The notes beneath the pieces are model-generated. The model was given only the letters and a program-made list of their open reading frames with translations. It searched no databases and was not told where the DNA came from. From NCBI RefSeq assembly GCF_038446955.1, contig NZ_CP151803.1:744001-808000 (forward strand): a DNA stretch of 64,000 bases. Reading direction: 5' to 3'. Positions 34,193-42,757 of this stretch are shown here, piece after piece (within the stretch, counting starts at the first letter, position 1; each line of letters opens with the position of its first letter). The stretch is from Pedobacter sp. FW305-3-2-15-E-R2A2 (GTDB lineage Bacteria > Bacteroidota > Bacteroidia > Sphingobacteriales > Sphingobacteriaceae). A program made the position numbers and the translations under genes.

Positions 34193-37183
34193 TTATAAAT
34201 TGAAGTTCAGCCCAAAAATTGCAGAGCGTGTTTTAGGGTAGAAATTGCGGTAATCGATGCCAGGTGTCTGACCAGCCATATTGATTTCCGGATCTACACC
34301 TTTATACTTGGTAATGATAAAAAGGTTATTACCTGAAGCATAAAGCCTCAATGTTCTGCTGCCTTTTATTTTGAAAGTATAACCCAGCGTCGCATTGTCC
34401 AGACGGAGGTAGGAGCCGCTTTCCAGATAACGATCTGACACAAACTGAGCTTTATCATCGCCGATCGATTCGGTTAAAGTGACCTTTGCGATATTGGTTT
34501 GAAAGGCATAGATCGGGGCGTTCATATCGGCAAGGGTCGCATTAAGGATTTTATTTCCGTAAACCCCGCGAATGAAGAAGTTAAAATCGAACTGTTTGTA
34601 CCTGAACGTATTGTTCCAGCCATATAATACTTTTGGTTGCGCAGAACCCGTTGCACTGAAATGTTCAAATCCTGTGTTTGCTGTAGAAGCGTTTCCGTTT
34701 TTATCATAGAACATTGATTTCCCGTTGGCATCTTTACCCGCATACTTCAGTAAGTAAAATGATCCCAGGGGAAGTCCTTCTTTAATCACCTGGTAACCCA
34801 GCGCGCCCGACTGCCCTCTACCACCCACATTAGCGGTATAAAATTCATTTGCCTGGAAAAGATCATTAGAAATAGAAGTGATCTCATTTTTGTTGTGTGA
34901 TAAGTTAATTGCGGTGTTCCAGCTAAAATCGTCAGTTTTAACAATAGTGCTGTTCAGCGTAAATTCGATCCCCTTATTGGTCATTGCGCCAACATTGGCT
35001 GTTAACACATTGAACGGATATTGGGTAGTTGAAACCGAATAGGGGGCAATAAGGTCTGTAGTTTTCTTATTGTATACCTCAATTGACCCGGAAAGTTTGT
35101 TTTTAAAGAGACTGAAGTCTACACCGATGTTCAATGTAGCTGTACGTTCCCATTTCAGGTTTGGGTTGTCATTTTGAGTAGGACCAATTGCGGTCAGCCA
35201 TTTTCCATTCGAATAAAAATACGCTCCGTTCTGTGCACCGTAAACCAGTTTGGCAGTGTAGGCATCAAACCCTATTGAATTTCCTGAAACACCATAACCG
35301 GCACGGAGCTTAAGCTGATCAACGAAAGATACATTTTCCATAAATGCTTCACGGTCTATGTTCCATCCCGCAGAAACAGACGGAAACATTCCCCATCTGT
35401 TGTTAATTCCAAAGGCCGAGGAGCCATCACGGCGAATCGTTGCCTGTAACAGATATTTTCCTTTATAATCGTAGATGGCTCGTCCATAAAAGGAGATCAA
35501 ACGAAGCGTGGAGATGTAAGTATTGCCATAATTCACAACACTGGATCCGTTTCCGTTACCTAATCCCAGATTGTTCCACAAAAGATCATCCGAAACAAAG
35601 TTTTGTCCGGAAGTCTGGAAGCCATCCCCATTGCGGTTTTCCTGCCAGGAGTAACCGGCTAGTAGTTTTAGCCCGTGATCCCCAAAAACCTTATCATAAT
35701 TAAAATATCCTTCTAAAACCTTTTGTGTGTTTTTTACAGATGAACGTTCTGCATAGCCATTAAACCCCTGTTTTAACATCGAAAATCTATTGTTATACAG
35801 ATTTTCGTTGATCTGCTCATTTTGGATGGATACCATCGCATTGAAGTCAAGGCCATCAATAATGTTTGCTTTCGCGGCACCATTGATGAGGTAGAGGTTG
35901 GTTTTTCCCTGAAATTTGTTATTTTGTAACAGTGCTACCGGATTGTAGTATCCACCGGTTCCGGTGGTTCTGGACGGGTCTTCAGAAAAACTGCCATCGG
36001 CCTTCCTTACGCCAACAGTAGGCAGGTAAGTGAACATGTTATTGTAAACCTGGCTGGCGATCCTTTCGTTAACGGTATTGCTGTTTGTCAGGTTGAGGTT
36101 TAACTTCAGTCGGTTGTTGAGCAGACGCTGCTCCATATTTGCTCTTGCGATAAAGCGCTCCAATCCCGATGTCTTAATAATCCCCTGGTTGTCAAAATAG
36201 TTAAGACTTGCTCCATAAGATGAGTTTTCGCCTCCTCCATTAAAATTGAGGTTGTGGTTTTGGGAGAAACCAGTTCTGGTCACCTCTTTTAGCCAATCTG
36301 TATTGCTGCCATCGTCGCTGATTTTATCCAATGTTTTTCCATTGTCTTTTAGATAGGTTCTCAATTCGTCTCCGCTGGCCATGTCGATGCTGTTGGAAAT
36401 ACTTTCTGAAGCAGCATAGGCACTGTAAGAAAGTTTACCAAGTCCTTTTCCTGAATTTTTAGTATTGACCATGATGACACCATTTGCTGCCCTGGATCCG
36501 TAAATGGCTGTTGAAGAAGCATCTTTCAGGACTTCCATGCTGAGGATATCGTCTGGTGCGACCAAATCTATCGATGCACCCGGAACCCCATCAATCACAT
36601 AAAAGGGTTCCTGAGCACCCTCTCTGAAACTTGAGGGACCACGCAGGATCACCGCAGGTTTATCTGTTGGGTTTCCGCTTCTGGTGATATTCAGACCGGC
36701 AACCTTTCCCTGAAGCAACTGGCCTGGCGAACTCACCACACCCCGGTTAAATTCTTCGGGCTTTACGGAAGTTACTGCTCCGGTAATTTCGTTCCTTTTG
36801 CTTTTACCGTATCCAATCGTTACTTCCTGAAGGTCGTTTGATTGTTCCCTAAGTTTGATGCTCAGTGCAATTTGCTGGCCTGTGGTCACGGTATAACCAG
36901 AGAGGGTATCCGTTTTATATCCTATGGAACTGAAGATAAAACGGTATGGGCCGCCTGGGGCAATGTTTGCAAAGCTGAACAATCCGGTACCCGAAGAAGT
37001 GGTGACTATTGACTTGCGGGTTTTTTCATTTTCTGCCTTTACTGTAACACCTGGAATCCCCTGACCGGAGACATCCAAAACGATTCCTTTGACAGGTAGA
37101 TCCTGTGCAAATATTGGACCTGCCCAACCTATGATGCCGAGGCATAACATACGTTTCAGGATTTTGAATTTTGTTGAATACAT
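34193..37183 (-). CDS. susC: SusC-like TonB-dependent transporter of the phosphatase locus, without STN domain
   Basis: 996 residues: signal peptide (to FAQ27), carboxypeptidase-regulatory-like domain (about 30-115), TonB box (LQEVTIGYGKSKR), plug with SusC signature (MEVLKDASSTAIYGSRAANG) and barrel. Unlike the two other sigma/FecR-linked receptors in the window it has no STN domain between the signal peptide and the beta-sandwich, although the genes upstream encode FecR and an ECF sigma factor. How the outer-membrane state would be passed to FecR is therefore unclear. Confidence 0.95.
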   Translation of the reverse strand: MYSTKFKILKRMLCLGIIGWAGPIFAQDLPVKGIVLDVSGQGIPGVTVKAENEKTRKSIVTTSSGTGLFSFANIAPGGPYRFIFSSIGYKTDTLSGYTVTTGQQIALSIKLREQSNDLQEVTIGYGKSKRNEITGAVTSVKPEEFNRGVVSSPGQLLQGKVAGLNITRSGNPTDKPAVILRGPSSFREGAQEPFYVIDGVPGASIDLVAPDDILSMEVLKDASSTAIYGSRAANGVIMVNTKNSGKGLGKLSYSAYAASESISNSIDMASGDELRTYLKDNGKTLDKISDDGSNTDWLKEVTRTGFSQNHNLNFNGGGENSSYGASLNYFDNQGIIKTSGLERFIARANMEQRLLNNRLKLNLNLTNSNTVNERIASQVYNNMFTYLPTVGVRKADGSFSEDPSRTTGTGGYYNPVALLQNNKFQGKTNLYLINGAAKANIIDGLDFNAMVSIQNEQINENLYNNRFSMLKQGFNGYAERSSVKNTQKVLEGYFNYDKVFGDHGLKLLAGYSWQENRNGDGFQTSGQNFVSDDLLWNNLGLGNGNGSSVVNYGNTYISTLRLISFYGRAIYDYKGKYLLQATIRRDGSSAFGINNRWGMFPSVSAGWNIDREAFMENVSFVDQLKLRAGYGVSGNSIGFDAYTAKLVYGAQNGAYFYSNGKWLTAIGPTQNDNPNLKWERTATLNIGVDFSLFKNKLSGSIEVYNKKTTDLIAPYSVSTTQYPFNVLTANVGAMTNKGIEFTLNSTIVKTDDFSWNTAINLSHNKNEITSISNDLFQANEFYTANVGGRGQSGALGYQVIKEGLPLGSFYLLKYAGKDANGKSMFYDKNGNASTANTGFEHFSATGSAQPKVLYGWNNTFRYKQFDFNFFIRGVYGNKILNATLADMNAPIYAFQTNIAKVTLTESIGDDKAQFVSDRYLESGSYLRLDNATLGYTFKIKGSRTLRLYASGNNLFIITKYKGVDPEINMAGQTPGIDYRNFYPKTRSAIFGLNFNL

Positions 37184-37207
37184 AATGATTTTTTGGCTTC
37201 TTTGGTT

Positions 37208-38206
37208 TTATTTATCAGTTTTTTGTATGGAGAATTCTTGCGCTGAGGTGTTGGTTAAGGTCATGTTGTTGATCAGACAAATCAATTTGAGTACATCTTC
37301 AGGTTTTTCTTTGCCCGTATCAACGCTGCCTGTGAAAGTGATTTTGCTGACGTCCGTTTGGTTCGAATTCACTTTAATACCGTAAGCTTCAGTTAAAAGT
37401 TGGAAGACCTTTACCAGTGGTATATTTTTCATGATGATCAGATTGCCTTCTCTCTTCAGCAGCTCTGCTGCGGGACGGAAGGTTTCAACTGGCTTGATGA
37501 TCTTGGAAAGTTTGAGGGATGGGTCGTATAGCAGTGTGGTGCCAACATTGGAAATATAGGCCAGGGCCTGTTTGGTCAGGGTATCGGCAACGACAATTTT
37601 TCCGGTGTGGAGCTTAACGGATATCTGGTGTCCGCGGGTATTGATTGTGAATGACGTGCCCAGGGCTGTTGTCTTCAATGCACCAGAGAACACACTGAAA
37701 GGCCTCAGCGCATCTCGTTTCACCTTGAATCTGGCCTTACCCTTCAGATATACATTTCTGAGTTTTTGATCAAACTGCTTTTTAAATTTGATTGTGGAAG
37801 CTGGATAGATGGTGACGAAGGATAAATCTGGTAACTGGTACCTGATGACCTTAGTTCCGGAATTGGCAACCTCTTTCCATAGACTTGTTTTCTCCTTTTC
37901 CTGAAGCTTGTTGTTTGCAGTAAGCTGCGGCTTCTGGTTGTCGGTGTGCTTTGGCCGGATAAATAGTGCAAATCCGACCATTAAAATGATCGCAGCCGCA
38001 GAAAGATATTTCGCAACCCTGATGAGCCTAAGCCTTACCTGTTGTTTTGAAGATATTTGCCCGAGTATAAAGCGGTGCATCTCCTCCGATTTCCCCTGCG
38101 GTAGTGGTTCATCAGCATCAAAAGATTCCCATTGCTGATCACTAAAATTTTCCTGGATGAAAGTCTCGCGGTTTAGCTTGCGTTTTATTCTTTTGTTTGG
38201 CTTCAT
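37208..38206 (-). CDS. fecR: FecR-family anti-sigma factor
   Basis: About 332 residues from ATG 38206; the frame is open to a TTG at 38251, but the ATG start gives a normal FecR N-terminus. Residues about 70-90 form the transmembrane segment (YLSAAAIILMVGFALFI). The periplasmic part has VTIYPASTIKFKKQF, VYLKGKARFKV and TALGTSFTIN (FecR core) and ends with a DUF4974 domain. It should bind the ECF sigma encoded 58 bases upstream and control the SusCD-phosphatase operon. Confidence 0.92.
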   Translation of the reverse strand: MKPNKRIKRKLNRETFIQENFSDQQWESFDADEPLPQGKSEEMHRFILGQISSKQQVRLRLIRVAKYLSAAAIILMVGFALFIRPKHTDNQKPQLTANNKLQEKEKTSLWKEVANSGTKVIRYQLPDLSFVTIYPASTIKFKKQFDQKLRNVYLKGKARFKVKRDALRPFSVFSGALKTTALGTSFTINTRGHQISVKLHTGKIVVADTLTKQALAYISNVGTTLLYDPSLKLSKIIKPVETFRPAAELLKREGNLIIMKNIPLVKVFQLLTEAYGIKVNSNQTDVSKITFTGSVDTGKEKPEDVLKLICLINNMTLTNTSAQEFSIQKTDK

Positions 38207-38264
38207 ACAGGTATTACGTATGTCGCGGCCTTTGCCCTTACGGCTTAACAATTATTTAATATGG

Positions 38265-38795
38265 CTATAGCAAAATCGTATACATGTAGTGTTTAAGGTG
38301 GGAGAGGACCTTGCCGATATGGCTCTCTACAGTTTTTGGAGATATTCCCAACATTTCCGCTATTTCCTTATAGGAGAGTCCATTTTGCCTGCTCAGGTTA
38401 AATACCATTTTTCTCATTGCCGGCATGGCGTCAATTTCCTGCTCAAAATGTTTAAGCATATCGCGGCTTTCGATCATCTTCATCAGATTGTCGGTAAAAG
38501 GATATTGCTCAGACCTGGTATTATATTTCAATCTCGCAGACTCTTTTCTAAGTTGATCGATCATCACCTGTCTGGCCATTCCAAATAGCTGAATATTTAG
38601 TGCAGTATGTTCATTTAGCGATTGTTTCTTTTCCCAAAGCCGGATAAAGCAAAGCTGGACTACCTCTGTAGCAATGTATTCAGACTGTGTTTTTTTGAAT
38701 ACAAACTGATAAATTTGTTTATGATAACGGGAATAGGCCTCATTAAAAGCCGGAAGCAATCCTGCCTTTATTTCACATACAATATCTTTGTCCAT
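38265..38795 (-). CDS. ECF sigma-70 factor, FecI-like
   Basis: The 176-residue protein has sigma region 2 (FNEAYSRYHKQIYQFVFKK to GMARQVMIDQLRKE) and region 4 with NGLSYKEIAEMLGISPKTVESHIGKVL (helix-turn-helix; motif split as SYKEIAEMLGIS and KTVESHIGKVL). It is the first gene of the minus-strand operon with fecR, susC, susD and the phosphatase. A 111-base divergent region separates it from the ABM gene at 38907 and should hold its promoter. Confidence 0.95.
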   Translation of the reverse strand: MDKDIVCEIKAGLLPAFNEAYSRYHKQIYQFVFKKTQSEYIATEVVQLCFIRLWEKKQSLNEHTALNIQLFGMARQVMIDQLRKESARLKYNTRSEQYPFTDNLMKMIESRDMLKHFEQEIDAMPAMRKMVFNLSRQNGLSYKEIAEMLGISPKTVESHIGKVLSHLKHYMYTILL

Positions 38796-38906
38796 CGTTG
38801 GGGCAAAATTATCAGCTTTAAAATAGAGATGATTTAAGTTAACATTATGAATATATGAAGTTTTGTCTGGGTTTAACTATGGCTTAGCTTATAAAAAGAA
38901 AATAAT

Positions 38907-39431
38907 ATGGCAATACACGTTGCGATCACCAGAAAAATACTTCCTGGAAAAGAAAAAGAGTTTAAAGAATCCCTGCAGCATTTCCTTGGAGCGTCCTTTA
39001 CACATGGCGGCGTACACGGAGCTGCGATGATCTCTTCTTTCCCGGGAGCCGACAGTAATGAAATTGGTATTCTCAGGACATTTAAAGACGAGCAGGAGCG
39101 TGATGCTTTTTATAATTCCGCATTGTTTATGGAATGGGAGGCATATGCTTCGACACTTACAGAAGTTCCGGTATACCGGGAGCTTATGGGTCTCGAAGCC
39201 TGGTTCAGATCTCCGTCGCCTCCGCCACGATGGAAAATGGCTGTCGCAACATTATGTGGCGTATTCCCGACGAGCTTATTTTTATACTATACCGTCGGTT
39301 TGTTCATTAGCAATCTGCCACCTGTAATTCGACTTTTAATTACAGCAGCATCGATGGTTGGTCTGTTGACCTGGGTAGTGATGCCAGTGCTGATCAAAAT
39401 TATGAAGAAGTGGCTGCAAAGCGTGGGTTAA
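38907..39431 (+). CDS. ABM-domain protein with two transmembrane segments
   Basis: 174 residues. The N-terminal 95 residues match the antibiotic-biosynthesis-monooxygenase/heme-degrading fold (VAITRKILPGKEKEFKESL, FKDEQERDAFYNSALFMEWEA); the C-terminal 70 form two membrane segments (about 112-132 and 140-162). Such fused ABM-membrane proteins are common and uncharacterised. The last 43 bases of the gene recur as a fragment at 40743-40785. The stop overlaps the stop of the convergent HxlR-type gene by four bases, so a foreign module seems to have landed just behind this gene. Confidence 0.85.
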   Translation: MAIHVAITRKILPGKEKEFKESLQHFLGASFTHGGVHGAAMISSFPGADSNEIGILRTFKDEQERDAFYNSALFMEWEAYASTLTEVPVYRELMGLEAWFRSPSPPPRWKMAVATLCGVFPTSLFLYYTVGLFISNLPPVIRLLITAASMVGLLTWVVMPVLIKIMKKWLQSVG

Positions 39432-39787
39432 GCAGAAAAATATTTCAGCCCCCATTTATGCAGATCGTCAATAATTTTTAGTAATTCCAAACCTTTATCG
39501 GTGATCATGTAATGAATACTTTTCGGAGCTTTCTCTTTGAGGATTATTTTGTCAACTAATTTGTCATTAACTAATTCTGAAAGCCTTTTGCCAAGTATCT
39601 GATCCGACAAAGATGGGAAAGCATGTTTTAATGTGCTGAATTGTTTTGTGCCCGAAGCGACCTTATGCAGTATCTGCATTTTCCATCGTGGGCTAATATC
39701 TCTTAATACATCATTTACCTCACACGCAAGGCTTAAGGCTGTAATATTACAGGCATTCGATGTCCCGGGTTTTAACTGACTTGACAT
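39428..39787 (-). CDS. HxlR-family transcriptional regulator
   Basis: 119 residues from ATG 39787; a longer frame reaches 39970 but would overlap the divergent hydrolase and encodes low-complexity sequence, so the shorter start is chosen. The winged helix shows ISPRWKMQILHKVASGTKQF, LSDQILGKRLSEL and SIHYMITDKGLELL. It is divergent from the hydrolase at 39870 with an 82-base control region and is likely to regulate it. Confidence 0.88.
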   Translation of the reverse strand: MSSQLKPGTSNACNITALSLACEVNDVLRDISPRWKMQILHKVASGTKQFSTLKHAFPSLSDQILGKRLSELVNDKLVDKIILKEKAPKSIHYMITDKGLELLKIIDDLHKWGLKYFSA

Positions 39788-39869
39788 ATTCTGATTTGAG
39801 GTTTGCTCACTTTCGGGTGAGTTATTGAATTGTAAAAAGACATTGACAACTTTTGCATAAAAAAATATT

Positions 39870-40673
39870 ATGAAATCATTAATCAAAAGTACAAAGTCGT
39901 TTTTCATCTTACTAATATTACTACTATCAGTTTTCGAAATAAATGCGCAGTCTACGTCAAATAAGCCCATTTTTGTCTTAGTTCATGGTGCTTTTCATGG
40001 TGGCTGGTGTTGGCAAAGGGTAAGCACGGAATTGCGAAGCAAAGGAAACCTTGTTTATACGCCAACGTTGAGTGGACTTGGGGAACATAAAAATACATTT
40101 AATGACGAGATCGATCTGAATACTCATATTACAGACATTGTAAATTTCCTGATTACAGAAGACTTGCACAATGTAGTTTTAGTCGGCCATAGCTATGCCG
40201 GAGCTGTGATAGCAGGTGTTGCAGATCGGATGCCGGATCGGTTGTCTAAACTGGTTTTTCTTGATGCAATGCTTATGGAGAATGGCCAAAGCGCACTAGA
40301 TGTAAGTCCGGACGACATCCGGGAATATTTCATTAAGGTGTCAATGGACTACGACAATGGACTAAGTATCCCGTTCTTCAGCAGTGATTTTTTTGGTGTG
40401 ACTAACTTAGCCGATATAAAATGGGTAAATGACCGTCTGACCAATCAGCCATTTAAAACATTTTGTCAGCCTTTGGAGTTAAAGCACCCCTACGGTAATG
40501 ATTTGCCGTTGACTTATATTGCTTGTACCGGACCGGAACTAAGAGCGATCCAACCTTTTGCAGACAAAACAAAAAAGAGCAAAAACTGGAAGTATCTGGA
40601 GCTTAAAACGGGCCATGATGCCATGATAACAATGCCTGTAGAGTTGTCCAATATGCTACAATCATTAATGTGA
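39870..40673 (+). CDS. Exported alpha/beta hydrolase, plant-esterase-like
   Basis: 267 residues with a signal peptide (to NAQ27). HGAFHGGWCW (39-48) is the oxyanion loop, Ser108 in GHSYAG the nucleophile and His249 in KTGHDAM the catalytic base. HG.FHG.WCW is typical of the salicylate-binding-protein-2/MES esterase group and its bacterial relatives, which cleave small esters or lactones. Substrate unknown. It pairs with the divergent HxlR gene; the two together lie between direct repeats of the ABM gene tail. Confidence 0.85.
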   Translation: MKSLIKSTKSFFILLILLLSVFEINAQSTSNKPIFVLVHGAFHGGWCWQRVSTELRSKGNLVYTPTLSGLGEHKNTFNDEIDLNTHITDIVNFLITEDLHNVVLVGHSYAGAVIAGVADRMPDRLSKLVFLDAMLMENGQSALDVSPDDIREYFIKVSMDYDNGLSIPFFSSDFFGVTNLADIKWVNDRLTNQPFKTFCQPLELKHPYGNDLPLTYIACTGPELRAIQPFADKTKKSKNWKYLELKTGHDAMITMPVELSNMLQSLM

Positions 40674-40742
40674 TTCATGCTATTGAGATTGGGCAAGAAA
40701 TGTGGGACAACTCTTAAAGATACGAAAAGGTGGTTAGGTGGA

Positions 40743-40785
40743 GATGCCAGTGCTGATCAAAATTATGATGAGATGACTGCAAAGC
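40743..40785 (+). pseudogene. Tail fragment of an ABM-gene homologue
   Basis: GATGCCAGTGCTGATCAAAA and the following 23 bases match 39380-39422, the 3' end of the ABM gene, at 39 of 43 positions (the first 26 are identical). In that frame the fragment reads VEMPVLIKIMMR and then stops. It is a remnant, left on the far side of the HxlR-hydrolase pair, and is 66 bases before the GDPD gene. Confidence 0.8.
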
Positions 40786-40851
40786 TCGGACATTTAATGT
40801 TTTGTTAATATGTCTATCATGTGCTGGGGGTAATTTCGCTTCATATTTTAA

Positions 40852-41691
40852 ATGATGAATTATAAAAAAAGCTTGCTGATACTTCTGTTTAATGGTCTCT
40901 TTTTGATCACATTTGGGCAGCGTACATTAGCACCACTTCCCAAATCTAAAAATGGCTTTATCGTAATTGCCCACCGCGGAAGCCATCTGATAAAACCCGA
41001 AAATAGTATTGCCTCAATTGAGGAAGCTATAGACCTTGGTGCGGATTATGTTGAAATAGACCTTCGTACCACCCGTGATGGTCATTTGGTTTTAATTCAC
41101 AATGAAACCGTAGATCATACCACCAATGGCAGAGGCAGGATTCAGGATCTGAGCCTGGATGAAGTGGAGAAACTTAGTTTGAATGCTAAGGATGGGTATA
41201 CCTATAGACTACCTCGTTTTAAGGAAGCTTTGAAAGCCTGTAAGAACCGGATCAATATTTATCTGGATTTTAAGGAGGCTGATGTAGCACAGGCATACGA
41301 AGAAATTAAAGCTGCGGGAATGGAAAAGCAGGTGCTGGTTTATATCAATAAAACTGAGCAGTATGGGTTATGGAGGGCTCTGGCTCCCCAGATGCCGCTC
41401 ATGTCTGGCTTGCCAAAGCACATAAAAACGAAAGAAGAATTGAGTTCCTTTCTCGATAAAATGCCGTTGGAAGCAACGGATCGTTTTCCAGACCCAGCAC
41501 TTATTGCAGCAATAAAGGAAAGCGGATTGTCTGTCTTTTTAGATGTGCAAATGGCTGATGAAGATCCGGTGAAATGGAAAACTGCAATGGATAAAGGAGT
41601 TCAGGGTGTTCAAACCGATCATCCTAAAGCACTAATCGAATATTTACAAACAAATCACGTGCGGAATGGTATAAACGTTTCGCGGCCATAA
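40852..41691 (+). CDS. Glycerophosphodiester phosphodiesterase, exported
   Basis: 279 residues with a signal peptide (to about FGQ23). GDPD motifs: AHRG (40-43), ENS with Glu50, EIDLRTTRDG with Glu68 and Asp70 as calcium ligands, and LIHNETVDHTTNG with the catalytic His83. The enzyme hydrolyses glycerophosphodiesters to glycerol 3-phosphate and an alcohol. Being exported, it would scavenge phospholipid head groups. It is monocistronic, in the neighbourhood of the phosphatase locus but not in its operon. Confidence 0.93.
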   Translation: MMNYKKSLLILLFNGLFLITFGQRTLAPLPKSKNGFIVIAHRGSHLIKPENSIASIEEAIDLGADYVEIDLRTTRDGHLVLIHNETVDHTTNGRGRIQDLSLDEVEKLSLNAKDGYTYRLPRFKEALKACKNRINIYLDFKEADVAQAYEEIKAAGMEKQVLVYINKTEQYGLWRALAPQMPLMSGLPKHIKTKEELSSFLDKMPLEATDRFPDPALIAAIKESGLSVFLDVQMADEDPVKWKTAMDKGVQGVQTDHPKALIEYLQTNHVRNGINVSRP

Positions 41692-41728
41692 ATCATCTCT
41701 TCAAAACCACCAATAACCATCAAAATTT

Positions 41729-41875
41729 TCAAAAGAATTCTAGGGAAATGGAACCTTTTTGTTCGAACTTACGCAAAGCAGCAAGAGGCACACCCGATCG
41801 TTCAGACAAGCCTTCTTGAGTCAACGCCATGCATAGTCTTCTATTCCAAATATTCTCGGCAAGTTTTTTTATGCT
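41729..41875 (-). pseudogene. Fragment of an XRE/HipB-like DNA-binding protein
   Basis: A 48-codon open frame, closed by stops on both sides and without an ATG at its head, reads KKLAENIWNRRLCMALTQEG, then LSERSGVPLAALRKFEQKG and SISLEFF. That is the helix-turn-helix of XRE proteins, closest in layout to HipB-type antitoxins (RRLELGLTQEELAERSGVSLATLRRFE). The N-terminus and everything after the HTH are missing and no hipA is next to it. I take it for a decayed toxin-antitoxin or regulator gene. Confidence 0.7.
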
Positions 41876-41974
41876 TTAGATGTGAATGTAAGTGATAACA
41901 TAATAGTAGTAATGGGGTTTATTTAGTGATTACTAATACTATAGTGTTACAACTATAGTTGATCAGAAATAATC

Positions 41975-42166
41975 CTAAGAATTTTGATCAACAGAAATAT
42001 AACAGTTATTCTGAGAAGTTACCCGCTGGCTCTTGATGAAATCACTGTTTACTTTTTCCATGGCCTTAGACAACCTATTCTGAAACGCACTGACAATATC
42101 CTGAGGGATATATTTCGCACCTTTCGGGAGCTCATTCAGTGTAATCGTAATTTTTTTTCGCTTCAT
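41975..42166 (-). CDS. Possible small protein, unknown
   Basis: A 63-residue frame with ATG start, basic N-terminus (MKRKKITITLNELPKGAKYI) and an amphipathic middle (DIVSAFQNRLSKAMEKVNSD). Composition looks more like a protein than like noise, but there is no known motif, and it lies in a region of gene debris. It could also be a remnant. Confidence 0.35.
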   Translation of the reverse strand: MKRKKITITLNELPKGAKYIPQDIVSAFQNRLSKAMEKVNSDFIKSQRVTSQNNCYISVDQNS

Positions 42167-42269
42167 TGTAAACTGTTTTTAAATTCTGTATAAGTCTGAA
42201 AACCAGTTTCCAAAGTTATAAACTTATTCCCGTTTTTCTTAATGATCTTGCCTGGATAATTGGCAAATA

Positions 42270-42656
42270 TCAATCCATCTTGTTTCCTGCGATGGGTTTA
42301 GTCGCATCAACTATGATAAGTCCACCGGCAATTTTCCTGCTGAAATTGTGGCTTGTGTAAATCTCACTGCACCAGATAAACTTGGGCATGGGTGTATTTA
42401 AAAGTCCATCTTTGACTTTCGCATTTAGGCCAACCAATCCAAAAATATGATACTTAAACAATCTAGAGGAAGTAATAAAGGCCTTGAAGACAAAGTTCTT
42501 GGCAAACTTATATCCAAAGTCCTTGTCTGCCAAAATCGTCAGAAGTAATTTTTTGCCCCGAACTGCCTCCAGATAGATCTTCTTATATAAGGGCACTACC
42601 ACCGTGACTACCTTAGCATCACTCAAGTTCGAGTCATTCTCATAGTTGGTATTCAC
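42270..42656 (-). CDS. Hypothetical protein or remnant of a longer gene
   Basis: 128 residues from a GTG at 42656. The frame continues upstream without a stop or a good start codon to the terminator at 42702-42737, reading LRQTKYILFEDLADPV, so the 5' end may be lost. The text (LSDAKVVTVVVPLYKKIYLE, FGYKFAKNFVFKAF, KFIWCSEIYTSHNFSRKI) has protein-like composition but I do not recognise a family. Lying beside the XRE fragment, it may be a broken accessory gene. Confidence 0.4.
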   Translation of the reverse strand: MNTNYENDSNLSDAKVVTVVVPLYKKIYLEAVRGKKLLLTILADKDFGYKFAKNFVFKAFITSSRLFKYHIFGLVGLNAKVKDGLLNTPMPKFIWCSEIYTSHNFSRKIAGGLIIVDATKPIAGNKMD

Positions 42657-42701
42657 AGGATCAGCAAGATCTTCAAAAAGTATGTATTTGGTCTGGCGTA
42701 A

Positions 42702-42737
42702 AATTAAAAAAGCCTGGGTGTAACTTAACCCAGGCTT
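42702..42737 (-). terminator. Intrinsic terminator (minus strand)
   Basis: AAGCCTGGGT (42710-42719) pairs perfectly with ACCCAGGCTT (42728-42737); on the minus strand it is followed by TTTTTAATTT. It ends the gene at 42758-43519. Confidence 0.85.
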
Positions 42738-42757
42738 TAAACTTAATTTAGTCTTCC

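Noticed and set aside
42270..42656. Transposase remnant
   Set aside because: The location in debris suggested it, but no DDE or other transposase motif can be seen, so I left it as hypothetical.
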